Source: Aquatica leii (lineage: Eukaryota; Arthropoda; Insecta; Coleoptera; Lampyridae). Taken from it: 64,000 nucleotides of DNA. The translations under genes were made by a program, and so were the position numbers. A model generated the notes under the pieces. That model was not told where the DNA came from. It saw only the letters and a list, made by a program, of their open reading frames with translations, and did not search any database. Below, one piece after another: positions 46,528 through 59,479 of the stretch. Positions within the stretch are counted from its first letter, which is position 1; every line of letters begins with the position of its first letter. Location of the stretch: contig CM069432.1 of assembly GCA_035610365.1 (NCBI GenBank), forward strand, positions 185,923,027-185,987,026, given 5' to 3'.

Positions 46528-46548
46528 CGCACCGCACGGCGGCACGTG
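46528..46548 (-). other. candidate 21-nt microexon
   Basis: On the minus strand a pyrimidine-rich run (TTTTTTCTAATTTTCATT) ends in CTTGAG, then 21 nt of very GC-rich sequence (CACGTGCCGCCGTGCGGTGCG), then GTAAGA, a near-consensus 5' splice site. The length is a multiple of three and the composition contrasts sharply with the surrounding AT-rich DNA. It could be an exon of a host gene whose introns span this region. Chance cannot be excluded, and no flanking exons were found. Confidence 0.25.
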
Positions 46549-49500
46549 CTCAAGGTAATAATGAAAATTAGAAAAAAAATTAATGCTTTTTTGGAACATA
46601 TAATTAGCGTTGATATAACATTTAAATTGTGAAAATAATAAAACGCACGTATAATCGTACAAAAAAACAAAATGAATAAAGTTTTGAGTCAAGTTAATAA
46701 AAAGTTGTTTGAAAAAAAAACTTTTAAGAAAATGCAATAGCTGCGCGAAAAGCTAATTAAAAGTCAATAAAAAAAATATAAAGAATTAGAGATAATTCAA
46801 GAAAAAAATGGAAATTGAGTACCAGAATTAAACAAATAATTTTAAAAAAGGTTGTAAAACAAGAAAATAACAACTAAATGCAAACCTTGACAGGAATGAT
46901 TAAAAAAATTAAGAACATAAGGATAAATTATAGTCAAGAGAAAAAAAGAGATACTACGAGAGAATGAAGTACAGAAGAAAAAAAGCTAAAAATGAAACAA
47001 CGGTATAAAAAACATACAAGAAAATGTGAAGCAAAATATAGAGATGTATGAACTGAAAAGTTGTCAATTGATTGAAAGAGATCAACAACAACGAAATAAA
47101 AATTGTCGCCAGGTTTAGATCTGAGAATAAAATAAAGTAAGTAGTAAAGTAAAGTTTCAAAATCAACGTTTGTATGTAAATTGTAAAACCAGGCAATAAA
47201 ATTTCAAAAAAATGCAGACTAGTTTTTGTTGCAAACGGAATAACAGTATTCTTATTGTAAGTGTAAAAAATAACAAAACAAAACCATGGAATATATAAAA
47301 CAAGAACATAAAATAGACGATAAACGTGTTTTTATAAAAAAAAATAACATTAAAAATGGACAGTATTTAAAAAAATATATGCGTAACAAGTGTATTTGAT
47401 AAATGTTTAAATATGACAGAATGGTATAGCAATAGTAAAATAAACAGTAAAAGACTTTCTAAAAAGTGCATTCAGAAAACAGGAGAAACAAATTGTAAAA
47501 GAAGAAATTAAATTAAAAAAAAACCAAAACAAAAAAAAATGTTAAAAAGCAAATAAAGCACATAAGTAAAAAAAACAACAATAAACAAATAATCGATTAC
47601 AAGCAAAAAAATTTTACACATAAACCTATAAAAATTATGTGCAAAAATCTTAGAGAAAAGATAAAAATATTATTGTAGCATTTTTTAAAAATTCGATACT
47701 GTACAACTAAACATTATCTTCTAATTAGGAAAAGCGTCAAAATATTCTAGAAAAAAATATAAAAACTAAATACAAAAAAATCGACTTTAATCTTAGAGAT
47801 TAACGCGGCCGGTGTTAAATAAATAGGTGCATATTCAGTGCGTGTCGTAGAAGTAAATAAATGTGATTGCAATTATTTGATTGCAAACGATGTTTATTTG
47901 AATCTACAGTTATGTATATATGTATAAATTTATATTTTATTATATAAAACTCTTTTACACGTAACCGTGGAATCGTCTATAAGAGTTTTATAACCTTGAC
48001 TTTTTATTTTTATTTCTAAATCTTTTACGTTTACATTTGTTAAACTTATAAATTTTTCTTATTTTCATGTTAATTTGTTTCTTAATGTTAAAAATACTGT
48101 TGTGACTGTTTGGAAGTGTAGAGATGGATACACCACTTTATAAGTCTTTTTTGTAAACGTCAATTTATTGCAGTTTTGATGTAACTTAAGTTCAAGAAAA
48201 TAGAGGTCTGATGCCTAAAGTGTTTTTGATGCTCCTTTTCATCGAATAATTCTAAAATCAACTTAAGTGTTAAGAATAAATAAAAGAAGAAGAATAAAAA
48301 CAACTTACGACTATTTAGTAAATTAATGGTTTTATTAACTAATGAGTTATGATTTTCTTAGTTTATTGTGTTTTATTTTAGTAAATTGGTTATATAAAAA
48401 ATTGTATATTGTGTCCAATAAATTAATTTAAGGTTTGCAACAACATGTAGAATAAAAATTAGAATAATGATGTAATACACTATGTCAAAGATAAAGATAA
48501 ACAACATAAAAGTTTTTTAAATCGGGAAGAAGAAGACGGTTAAATTGTTAACTGTAACTTAGTTGTTGTGGTTGTCTATAAAAGTTAATTACAACTTCTA
48601 GTTACTAAGATATCTTTAAGAATTTTCTTTTTGAGATTTTTGTTTTAAGCATAATATCAAAGTTTGAATATTTTAGCAATATTTTAACGAATTACAACAC
48701 CTAAAAATCAAAACAAAAAAAACATAAAACCAAAATAAACGCGTTATAGATTACATCTAAAAAATCAATAACGCAAAGAAAATATAAATAAACTATAGAA
48801 ATAACAGTGTACTAAACATTTAAACTTAAATTTAAAAAAATGAAATACTTGAAAACCAAGCTATTTTGTTTTAGTAGTGGAATTAAGAATTTCATTGGTT
48901 ACACTTTTATTATAATCTTATATTGTATTCTGAATATAGTTAGGTTAAAATCTTCATATTACGAACAATAATATCTAGTTATAATGATTCGTGAATAAAT
49001 GTTTTAAAATAACTAACACTAAAAGAAAGAAAAAAGTTAATAAGCTACAATATCAATACAGCCAAAGTGCACGAATGTCTATTTTATCGTCCTACATATG
49101 GTATTAAATACACTTTCATCACAATCAAATATATTCAACAATTTAACCATTTTCCTAAAAATAATGTACATTTATCAAACTATATAATGTAAACAGAACT
49201 AAATTTAATAAAAACTACTTCTTTATGTATTTCAAGCTTGTATTAAGCTGCTAGAGATACGTAAAGTTCGCAAAACAGATTTAAGATGTTACTCAGATTA
49301 ATGATCACTAGAAGTAGAACTTCTTAACTGAAAAGCCGTTACAAGAATCCTCGCGTACATCAGATAAATTTAATAGCTTACGTTTAGAATAAATAAGTTG
49401 TTATTAAACATGTATACAACGTCAATCTTTTTCTAGAAGCATTTACCAATATTTATTCTCAATGTATTGATCACAAGGAAATGAATATTGTAAACACGTC

Positions 49501-52500
49501 TGACACATATTTTATTATTGATTTATTGGATTAGTGAAACGTACAGACGTGCATAATACAGTTTTTGAAGAGATTGTATGCTTTTAAACACTCCACGGTA
49601 ATACATTTCGTAGCTTATAAAACATACATGTAAATAAAATATAAAATATGTAGAAAACCAAACTTACAGATATACAAACACAATAAACTGAAAAGCAAGT
49701 TAAAGAAAAACATCAACAAAACGTTTGTGTTTTTATATAATTGTTTCAAAACATAAATATTTTCATGTTGTTTTAATACTAAATCAAATAAACAAATATA
49801 AGATGTTATAAAAAAAATGACATTACTACTAAATCGAACAATTTGTTATTAATATTTATATTTGCAGAAATGGTAAATAAAGATGAAGTCAATATTCAAA
49901 ACATAATCGACATTGTTTTACAAGAGCAATACTTTATGTTTTATAATATTCTTATATTAAAAATTTGACGGGGTATTAATTCGTCAGTAAACTGCTAATC
50001 CAAAATCTTAACACCATAGCGTGTAGACCAAAATAATTAAAACAAATAAAATTAAAATCCGTAAATATTTTAATAATATCTTTAAAATACTTTAAAGTTA
50101 AACTGCAATCTATCAAAAATTGGATAACGAATGTTAAAAACAAACTAGCAGTAGGTAAGTTTGCAAAAAAAACTTTTAGAATTCAAATTTTTAATGATAT
50201 TGTCAAGATCAAATTTACATAAGTAAATAAAAAAAAACTATATTTACAATTAAATTTAAAATATAAAAGAATTTTTAACTGTGCCAATTTTATTTTACAC
50301 AAGTTTGAAAATAACTTAGACGCTTTCCTCGTAATAAGTTTTATATCAAACCGTTACTAATAGAACATGACGTAAATTCTATATGAGCAATTCTAAAAGT
50401 TTTCGTATTTATTACTGTTTAATAGAAAGTTTTCGAGTTCATTTTAGAATAAAGGAATTAATAACAAAAGTTTATATGAGCGTCTACTTCGTGTTAATAG
50501 TTTGTGTTGTTTCTATGTCGGCAATGTATCTTTAAAATATATCTGTCACGCATATTTTACAAAATTTTGTATTCTAGATGAGTATTTAAATAGAAAACGA
50601 GATAAAAATGTTCTGATTTGTTGAAATTGCGTGTTTCCTAGTAAAGATATAGCTAAACTAAATCTTGCAAATTTACACGTTACTAACGATGGGGTAAAAT
50701 TTTGCATGTACAACAAACATTAAGAGGGTGAAAATGCTCAGTGGAAGTAAACAGGACTCAGTGTGGACAGCTTGAATCTAAGATAAGGCCAGTTTAGCAC
50801 AGCACTGCCCGCTTCATTGCGCTTATACGTGCTCTGGGACAATTTCCTACAGTTGTCGGGACCTTCAGGGATTAAGGTGTAAAACTATGACGCCATTACA
50901 TCCTAGCTTTCGACAAAGCTACACTTTGTATTTTATGTCACACAAACACGATTAGTTCCAATATTAAAACCTAAATTCTTATCCATTTCAAAAGCACATC
51001 TCAAATAAAACATCTAAATTCTACAGCTTGCAACTCGATAATCACTGCAGTATTTTAAGTATTGCCAGTCAAATAAATAAAATTTTTTTGCCTAAAAATA
51101 ATTGCTTACACAAAAATCACAACATAAAATGGGAGGAATTTTCTTAACTCAAATAGCTAATAAATATAACAATAAAAAATAAGTTTGTTAGCGATTATAG
51201 TTTTTCTACGCATCTGGAAATATCTGAAATCGTTTACGTAAAATTTTATTATACACTTTTTATGTATGTAAAAAAATAATTTACAAAACAAATATTAATT
51301 TCAAATTTATCAATTCTATACAACAAAAGCACTTTCGATTCAAATAATATATTTTTTTTAAATAATGCGTATTGCAATCGGATTAAAACGATATAAATCA
51401 TTAATACGCATCAATAACTGAAAAATGTAAAATCAATAAACCATAATCTTTTTTCAGAAAATCACAATAGTAATATAATTGTAATCGAATCCAGGTTTTC
51501 ACCGATTACTATATTACGACGAAAGCTCGGCTTGTATGAAATCGCCAACACCGACTATATCCAGAATGAAAAACTATAATAAAATTGTAATCAATAACAA
51601 ACAAACATTTCTTAGGTTCATAAATAATTACATAATATTTAAAAAAAAAACATTATAGCTAAATTATATCAAAAATATATAAGTACGTAATAGTAACTTT
51701 TATTACAATTTTGATTATATATAACATAATCATTTTTTTTTTTATAAAACTCAAAATTAATTAACAAATTTATTTTTGTACTGTAGCACAAAATAGAAAC
51801 AGCTAATATTTTAGCGTTTTTATTAGCACTACTTGCAATCAATGTAATCTACAAATGTTTTTGACAAGTAACGGCTTAAACACATAAATTAAAAAGGTAA
51901 CTTTCTCTAAAAAAGTTCTTAGATGTTTATATTTTTTAATCAACTTTAACACGAAATTATGATCATATTTTACAAAATTCATATGCAAAGAAAAAGAAGC
52001 AATTTTAATACAAAACAATTTATTAGTCAAACCTATACTAGTAGCGCTTGCATGTAACGAGCTGCTATATCCGGGCACGGTAGCGAAATTGAAAATAACC
52101 TGATGCAATTATAGCATAATCAAAGTCTAAAATGAACGGGCATGAAAGCTATTACTTGCATAAAAGTTAGATACATTCTAGTTTTTTGCTCAGTTGCCTT
52201 GTTGATTCAATTACGGAGACTCGTTCAAAAGTTTTCGTTAAGAGTTCAAACAAGAAACAAAAGAGAAAATATATTTTGCCAGAACAGGATTATATATTGC
52301 GGAAGAAAATCGCAAAGCAAAACATATAAATGCGTATTTATTAAAAACGGCTACTAAAAATTCTAACGCTTTCTTCTAGTCCCCCATTTGAAATTCCGAT
52401 ATTATTTACTCCCTTCACTTATGTCCCATTTTAATACACCTTTTTTTGTCGTGAACTGTAGGCATCAATCACATTTTCTAACAAGAAAATTATACGGTTA

Positions 52501-53380
52501 CAAAATAAAAGACAACGTAGTCTATGTATGCCCAGGACATAAAACAAAAAGAAATAAAATATTTTGTTGACTTTACTTTGTTTTATAGCTTAAGCGTTAT
52601 TTGGAAATTTATATTTATCTCATTTGTATACAAAGCGTTTGAAGTTTATTTCAAACACGAAACTCCAGTCTTTGTTCTAAAAATAATTCCTTATCTTTGC
52701 AGGTTCCTAACTTTAACACTAACCGTTATTATTGTATACTTTGCTTTGTCACAGTAAATTAATATGTTATTTGCATACAACGTTAAAGTTGCTCTCATTT
52801 TCAACTTATAGACGGTTTATTAATAAATTTTCTACTTTAAATAAACAATAATTTCCCCGACAAATGAGTATCATACATTAAGGAATTCCTGTTAACTCGA
52901 CATTTTTGTAATTGCGATGTTATAGAAGCACATTGATTTACATCTTGCTTTAGATATTGTATCACATTTCATCAACACAAGCTTCATTTGCATATTATTG
53001 ATATTTTCTCACAAAGAAGAATAATAACATAATCATACAAGCAAGAATCCGTAACTTTCATGTAATACCAGAGAAACTTTTATATTGGCTTTTAAGGACT
53101 TATTCCATTATTTTTATTTAATAATAAATAACGTTGTTGGCGAGATCAATACCATACAGCATTTACAAGAATAACTGTTGTTTATCTAATAATAAATAAA
53201 AAATATAATTAATTTAATTTAATCTCTACTTTGTAAAATTTCATAAATCAATAAAGTTAAGTAAACAAACGTAATACTGTTTTACAAAACTAAAATCTAG
53301 TTCAAATGCAAGTAGTAAAAAAGAAGAAACGAATCTTCCGTGCCAATTAAATAAAAGGTATAAATTTATAAACATATACA
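46549..53380. other. long AT-rich stretch, nothing recognised
   Basis: About 6.8 kb without a domain-coding frame. A compositional island at 50680-50900 is less AT-rich but matches no rRNA, tRNA or TE that I can name. Could be intronic or intergenic. Confidence 0.5.
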
Positions 53381-53690
53381 GGGTGTATCTGAAATACGAC
53401 TACAAATTCAAGGAGTAGTTTCCTTGCGGTGTTAAATACAAATTTTTCGTTTAAAGATTTAATCTAAAGTGTCCCAGTTTTGAGATATTTGCAATTCAAA
53501 ATTTCAGACCGGTCCTGATATCTAAACAAATGGATATTGACTGTTCATTGTAACTATGTAAATGGTGAGTAAATGCTGTTAAATCCACGGAACGTATTGA
53601 TGTATGGTGTTATTTATTGTTTTCTTTAACTATCCATCTACAAAATAAATTTTTAATAAAATCATTAAAACAGATACTAAGGTTTATTTC
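53381..53690. repeat. possible TE terminus starting TACAGGGTGT
   Basis: TACAGGGTGTATCTGAAAT is of the form seen at ends of widespread insect repeats. No matching inverted end was found nearby, so boundaries are open. Confidence 0.3.
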
Positions 53691-53872
53691 TTAGCATTGC
53701 TGACCTATCTTAACAAAATGTACGTTGTGCACAGATTCTAGTATACTTAAAAAGAACGTGCAGAATAGCAACTTTAACCACATTAATTTAACTACGCTTT
53801 ATCCGATAACATTATTTAGTATTTACTTTTATTTTTGTTGTCAGCAAATTGCTGAAAAAAAATTTGCACTCC

Positions 53873-54217
53873 TTAGAAGAACAGTTTATTTTTATTTGTG
53901 GTATCAACAACCTTATGAGACTTAATTACCGTGACAGGTCCGTAATTTACGTTTGATTTTGTTAAGAATGTACCACATTTGTTACATATTTTTTTATTAA
54001 TATTGAGTTTCACTGACGGGCACATTATGTCGTACGGAAGTTCTTGTCGGAACGCGTTTAGTGATGGTGGATAATTTTGATTACTTAATGTCTGTAAAAC
54101 AAAATGATATGGAAAAACTCCTTCATCATCAACTTTTAACCCGTCAACCCCATTTACAATAGGTAACGGAGGTGGGAAAAAACGTTCTAGTAGAATTTTG
54201 TCTAAAGAACTACGCAT
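53873..54217 (-). CDS. fragment of uncharacterised TE-type protein with Cys/His motif
   Basis: 114 residues, open. The N-terminal part has RFFPPPLPIVNGVDGLKV and VLQTLSNQNYPPSLNAF; the middle has LPYDIMCPSVKLNINKKICN followed by KCGTFLTKS, with a downstream histidine (KSHKV), giving a C-x2-C...H arrangement like a degenerate C2H2 finger. Style matches uncharacterised repeat-associated proteins in insects; I cannot name the family. The end toward 53873 looks random, so the true 3' limit is probably near 53935. Confidence 0.4.
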   Translation of the reverse strand: MRSSLDKILLERFFPPPLPIVNGVDGLKVDDEGVFPYHFVLQTLSNQNYPPSLNAFRQELPYDIMCPSVKLNINKKICNKCGTFLTKSNVNYGPVTVIKSHKVVDTTNKNKLFF

Positions 54218-54789
54218 CTCACTACAGCAGTATTAATCTGAACATTTTACGATTTGTAAAAAGTAATAGCTACTTCTGACGTGTCGAGCTTGCCAATCTG
54301 GAGACTGCTAGTAGTTTTACTTGTGTCAATTCGGAATTGTTATTAGTACTAGTATATTCGCTTATAAAATGGTAGTTACCTATTATTAAATTTGAACAAA
54401 TTTTGGTGTAATGCAAGATTCAATTGACTAAACACATTATTTTATCCTAAAATTAAAAATATACAAAACAATTCTTGGAAATTTAAAAATATGCCGATGT
54501 TATCATTTACGTCATAGTTTTGAATATTTTGAGTTAAGTCCCATAAATTATTTAGTAGTATGTTTGCTTATTGTTTAAAAACAATTAGAAAATTATACAC
54601 TAGAAAAACTTCATAATTCCATAAACCAGAATATGTCCTAATTACATAATTAATTACGTATTGACACAAATGACACTAATATAAGCATATTAAAAGTGTG
54701 TTACATATTTCTAAAGAAATGCATTAATCAAAATTAATTTTGTGTACTTCTAAAATAAATATGCGAATGGCAAAGAACGCAGTTTGAAA
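54218..54789. other. AT-rich DNA, nothing recognised
   Basis: Flank of gypsy element 3 up to its target duplication. Confidence 0.5.
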
Positions 54790-55096
54790 GTATTGAAGCG
54801 TTCTGGAACTAATTGGAAACTTCGAGACAATGATCGAAAATACGTGGACCATTCTGGATCCAGATAACGAAAGAATATAATAAGTATTTAAAAAAAGTTT
54901 GGGTCAGTTTTCGAATTGAATCGGAAGAAGACTTTGTCGGTTTAAATAAATTCAGTGTTTAAAGCGTGTGCTAAGATAAATATAACGGCGTGTAAATGTA
55001 TGTGGTTTTAATATAACATGAACACAGGTTTAGATAAACAGAAGTTATCCGTGGACATTATTTTTGTAATAATAGTAATATATAAATTCATGTATA

Positions 55097-55128
55097 GGAA
55101 TCTCAAAAGTAGATGAATGCCACGTGAC
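55097..55128 (+). repeat. left TIR of DD82E transposon
   Basis: Matches the reverse complement of 57766-57797 with one or two differences. Confidence 0.85.
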
Positions 55129-55350
55129 ATATGACGTCAAAATCATACCACACTAAACAGTTTAAGATTGTGTTTATTTTCGCATGAATTTTAAGAAAGA
55201 GGTTGGTATTACAACACGGTGTTGTCACTTTTTCGCGTGCTTATTATTGTCAAGTTAGGTTAAATTCGTTTTGGTTTCTTATTTATATTAAAACTGTTCT
55301 TTTCAGAACAATTTTCTTGATTACTTATTTTGCGAGTTTAGTTTATTAAT

Positions 55351-56853
55351 ATGCCTGGTACGGAATTAGGAAAACGTGGTTATGAGTTGGTAGTTTCGTT
55401 AATTGAATTTTTTGAGCAAGAACGTGATGCAGGTGGACCGTTTTTATCTTTGAATAATGTTCGAGAGGTATGTTTAACTAATTACAATTAAGAACAAAAT
55501 TACTTTTTAAGTTTTATTACAGCGTGTAGCAGTTGCTTTAAAGATAAGTATTTCCACCGTAAACCGAGCATCCCAGAAAGTTAACGATGAAAGTATCCCG
55601 AGTACTTCTCAATTGAAACGAAAACTTCCAAGGCCAGTAACAAACATTGATAATTTTGCCAAGGTTGCTATTCGAAACACAATTTATAGAATGTATGAAA
55701 ATAGTAAGTTGTAAAATTAGTAAAAATTCAATTTAACAATTTTAATTAACTTAGATGAACCTGTAACAGTTCAATTATTGAGACAGAAACTTGTTGCTGA
55801 CGAACTTTTTAAAGGATGTGAAACATCATTAAATACTGTTCTCAAAAACATAGGATTTAAGTACCAAAAAGATAATCCTAGACGAGGTTTAATGGAATTA
55901 CCAAACATTGTGATCAAACAGTTCGATTCTTAAAGAGTATTTAAGAATTCAAAAAAGCAAAACTTACGAATTTGTTTACTTGGATGAAACCTGGATTTTT
56001 TCAGAATGGTACAGTAGGTCGTTCTTGGCAGGATGACGATTTAAAAACTGTAAAACTACCAAAGTCGATGGCAAAGGTAACTAAGATAAAACTTTTATTA
56101 TGCTTATTATTAAAATTTATTAAAAACAGGTATATTGTACTTCATGCCCGGTAATAAGAATGGATTTATTCCTGGTGCAGACTTGGTGTTTAGTTCCTCG
56201 ACCAAAAACTTAGATTACCACGGGAAATGAATCAAAGCAAATTTTTTGAATTGGTTTGAGAATAAATTACTGAAAAAATTTAACTAAACCTTCTGCAATT
56301 ATAATGGACAATGCTCCATACCACAGTACTTTGGTTACAGAAGACTCCAAATAGTGGATGGAAAAAAGAAGATATCCAGAAATGGTTAAAAGAACAACAT
56401 GTTTCATTTGAAATCAATTGCTTAAAGAAAAGAGTTACTACACATTGTTGAAAGGTAAATTAATATTTTTCTGTTAATGAATAAACTAAAATTTTGATTT
56501 ATAGGAATAAACCTGAAAAAATGTATGCAGCCGATCAATTGGCTGAAAAATATAACCATAAGGTACTTCTGTCTCCCTCCTATCATTGTATATTCAATCC
56601 AATTGAACTCATATGGGAATTACAAAAACTTATTATAATAAACATGTAGGAGAGGATGGAAAATCAGTTGAGAAAGCTGCTTAAATATATGTGGAAAGAA
56701 GCTTTAATGGCGGTGCCAGAAGATGCATGGGCAAATTCTGTTCGACATTGCGAACAAATAATAGAAGATTGGTGGAAGAGAGAAGTAGCTTTCGACGACG
56801 GGGACGTGGCGCCGCTCATTATTAATTTAAATGATGATAGTGACTCTGACTGA
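55351..56853 (+). pseudogene. DD82E transposase in five exons with four very short introns
   Basis: Exons 55351-55467, 55523-55703, 55755-56076, 56130-56454 and 56505-56853 are separated by introns of 50-55 bp, each GT...AG. Exons 1-3 join in frame. The N-terminus is a helix-turn-helix (RERVAVALKISISTVNRA). The catalytic triad is VYLDETW (D at 55983), IIMDNAPYHS (D at 56307) and FNPIELIW (E at 56605). Second D to E is about 245 nt without the intron, or about 82 residues, which defines the DD82E type. Frame breaks in exon 3 (near 55930) and exon 4 (near 56220-56350), and a stop near 56650, make it a pseudogene. Confidence 0.8.
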
Positions 56854-57765
56854 TTAAAAAATTATATAAATTAATGATGCCCTATTTAAAATGCAAATTG
56901 TCTACCATTCAAATTTTTTGTTAAATAAATATGCACATTTCTTTTCAATGTAGCATGTAAAATAATTGTTAATGTTAGTTTCCTGTTTTTATTATTTTCG
57001 TTATAAATAAATTAGCATTAACAATATTCTCTGTGTCTTCAGTAGCATTGTTCTCTTTTTCATGTAGTATTTCTTAAAAAAAGGTTTAATAAGTTTATAC
57101 GAGGATGTCTGGGTCAAAGTTATTGCAGGAGAACCTGGTGACTTGAGAGTAAGAAACAGAACCAAGAGTGCAAACATTGTTCGTTAATTTAATAAATAGT
57201 CGCTGCTAGAAGAAATAACTATTATATTAAACTGTTTTGTTTTTTAGTTCCAAGAATTATACTCCATACCTATGTAGTAATGTAACAAAAAAAAAGATTA
57301 TATATAAAACATCGAAGTGTTGGAATAATTCAAATAAATGCAATTTATTTGTCAGACGACTTGTTCATTGATAAATATTATAAATATTATTTTACAACGA
57401 TGAAATAACTACTGTCGGGATAATTCAGATAAAAAAACATTCTACAATCAATTTAAATAATTGTAATATCAACCAAATTTATATTTGATATTGATTTAAT
57501 TAAAATAAAAACAATTTCACCCTTAATGCAAAGTCGAAAGCCACTCAGTTAATTAAACAAATTAAGTATCAAATCGGATGATTGAAATATTAATTCTGCC
57601 AATCTTACAAATATAAATTTGTGTATAACTAGAGATTTTTAATCGAACAAACCGCTTATAAAATTATTTAAAAGAATGTAAAACATAACCAATTTTAAAT
57701 TAACCTCAATAAAATGTCAACATGAGAACTGGCAACATTACTTATTCTGACGTCATAAATTTGAA

Positions 57766-57797
57766 GTCACGTGGCATTCATCTACTTTTGAGATTAC
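57766..57797 (-). repeat. right TIR of DD82E transposon
   Basis: Reverse-complement partner of 55097-55128. Confidence 0.85.
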
Positions 57798-58257
57798 TAT
57801 AAGTGTTTTTCTTAAATACCGTTGCATTTTATTAGCGTTAGTTAAAACCGGTTAAATTAAATCGTGTAAATATTTAGTTTGCAAATAAATTAATTTTAAA
57901 ATTCGTTGCAGTGGTGTTGCGGGAACACGGTTTTAATGTGTAAATATAATTAATTTAATGTCGCTCCCGTAATATAAAGATTTCGTAAACAAGTAAGTGC
58001 TACGTGTGCGTTTACAAACTTAGTTCAATATCCCTTTTTATCAATGCATATTATTTAGCCTTTTATAATCAAGGATCGTTTGTTAATAAAATTTAGTGTT
58101 ATAGAATTTTTTTTCTTCGTGTTATAATCTTATTCTGGTAACTCGTTAGCAAGTAAAAATGGATGCGAAACTATTTAAATTTCTTAAATCATAAAAAATG
58201 GTCAAGAATCGATGATTAATAATTGGGAAAAAAACTCTACAAAAATAAAATGTTAGA

Positions 58258-58990
58258 AAATTCTAGCAGTTTCAAAAAAGATATACGAACAAACATTGAG
58301 AATCAAATAAAGACTATTGAGAAGCAAATACAAGTTAGTATAAAACCAAATTGAAATTGTTCAAGGGGAAACCCAAGCAGATATGTTAAATTTAAAAGAA
58401 GAAATATGCAAATCTATAAATGACTAAATAGAAGCTGTAGGAGACAGAATGAAACTGCTTGAAGAAAGAATGAACCAAATGAATTGCCATGGTGAAGAAA
58501 GCATCACGAGCAAAGATTTAATAATGGATCATCGGGAAGAAATCAATAGCAAGTTTGAAGTTGTACCTCCAAATTTTGATAATAAATTTCTACCACAAAC
58601 AGTTTGAAGCCGCAGCGACAGCTAATGGTTTGACCAGTAAGCAGAAAGCAACGTCTTTAATAGAGGTTTTTTGTGAAAAAGCGCCTTTGTGGACGACCTA
58701 CGAGACAGCAAAACGCATTAGACTCTACGGTTAGCTCGACCTAAGACGTTGGATGACGCTTTAACCCATGCCTATGAGTCTGAGGCAGCAAAACAGACGT
58801 CGCATCAAGGCAGTCTAAGCTCCAAGGTGCTGCAAAAGTACACGCGCAAAGGAAAGCATCGAAAAAATAGTGCGATGTTTATTCTGCGAACAAATAGCTC
58901 GAGGAAGAGAAGTGACGTTTTGGAACTGCGGGAAAATTATAATATAATAGAACAGGTCGACCAAATTAGGTAAAAGTCGCCCTCAACCAG
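58258..58990 (+). pseudogene. Gag remnant, gypsy element 3
   Basis: Coiled-coil-like segment in several frames (GETQADMLNLKEEICKSIND near 58370-58425, GDRMKLLEERMNQMNC near 58440-58490). Then the capsid-like part is reduced by deletion, and 58749-58973 carries LDDALTHAYESEAAKQT-like sequence. A Cys-rich piece near 58870-58935 (VRCLFCEQ, FWNCG) may be the broken zinc knuckle. Not functional. Confidence 0.5.
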
Positions 58991-59044
58991 TCATGTCCCG
59001 GAAATTATTATTCAACTGACATCACCTATAAATCAATTGTAGAG

Positions 59045-59130
59045 TATTTACCTCGATGTCAAGATAAAAGGAAAAAGTGTTCAGTTACTGGTTGACACGG
59101 CAGCGACCGTCATTCCTCCTAATATATTAC
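59045..59130 (+). pseudogene. retropepsin-like protease remnant, gypsy element 3
   Basis: IYLDVKIKGKSVQLLVDTAA followed by TVIP gives the beta-strand and active-site aspartate of a retropepsin, but the third residue of D-T/S-G is alanine. Downstream protease sequence is out of frame. Confidence 0.6.
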
Positions 59131-59479
59131 AGGGAAATGAGAAGACATCACTAGTAACAGTACGACTTCAAACGGCGACAAGCGAAAAAATACCTACTCA
59201 CGTACCATTGGTTTGGAAAATGAAGTACTCGACCATCAAGTACTGGTAGCCAACATCACGAAGGCTACATTTCCGCTAATGAAACAGTGGAGGGCAACTT
59301 AAAAAGGGACTACTGATTGGCAAAATGTTAATACGAGTAAAAAACACGATGCCAGTACAAAACTTGAATCTCAACTCAGATCCAGTAGCGTTAAAAATTT
59401 ACCACCCAAGTGCCAAAACCTCAGCTGACTAAGGTTAATACGTTGATCTAACAGTATCAAGATGTGTTTGCGCTGGAAA

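Larger units (their letters stand above)
55097..57797 (+). mobile_element. Tc1/mariner-superfamily transposon, DD82E (Sailor) type
   Basis: 2.7-kb unit with inverted ends sharing AATCTCAAAAGTAGATGAAT and continuing through GCCACGTGAC (about 32 bp; 55097-55128 and 57766-57797), plus a subterminal ATGACGTCA. TA lies at both boundaries (55095-55096, 57798-57799). The right LTR of gypsy element 3 gives the empty site, proving insertion into the LTR. It encodes a spliced transposase at 55351-56853. The remaining 0.9 kb before the right end is non-coding. Sailor is the named IS630-Tc1-mariner group with a DD82E triad. Confidence 0.8.
54794..57910 (+). repeat. left LTR of gypsy element 3, split by a DNA transposon
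   Basis: LTR halves 54794-55096 and about 57800-57910, roughly 410 bp once the insertion is discounted. Matches the right LTR in AACTTCGAGACAATGATCG, GGTCAGTT and TTGCATTTTATTAG. Ends TTCGTTGCA; the next bases GTGGTGTTGCGGGAACACGG could include the primer binding site. Confidence 0.75.

Noticed and set aside
50680..50900. Possible rRNA or small nuclear RNA fragment
   Set aside because: I could not match it to any rRNA or snRNA segment; kept only as a compositional finding.
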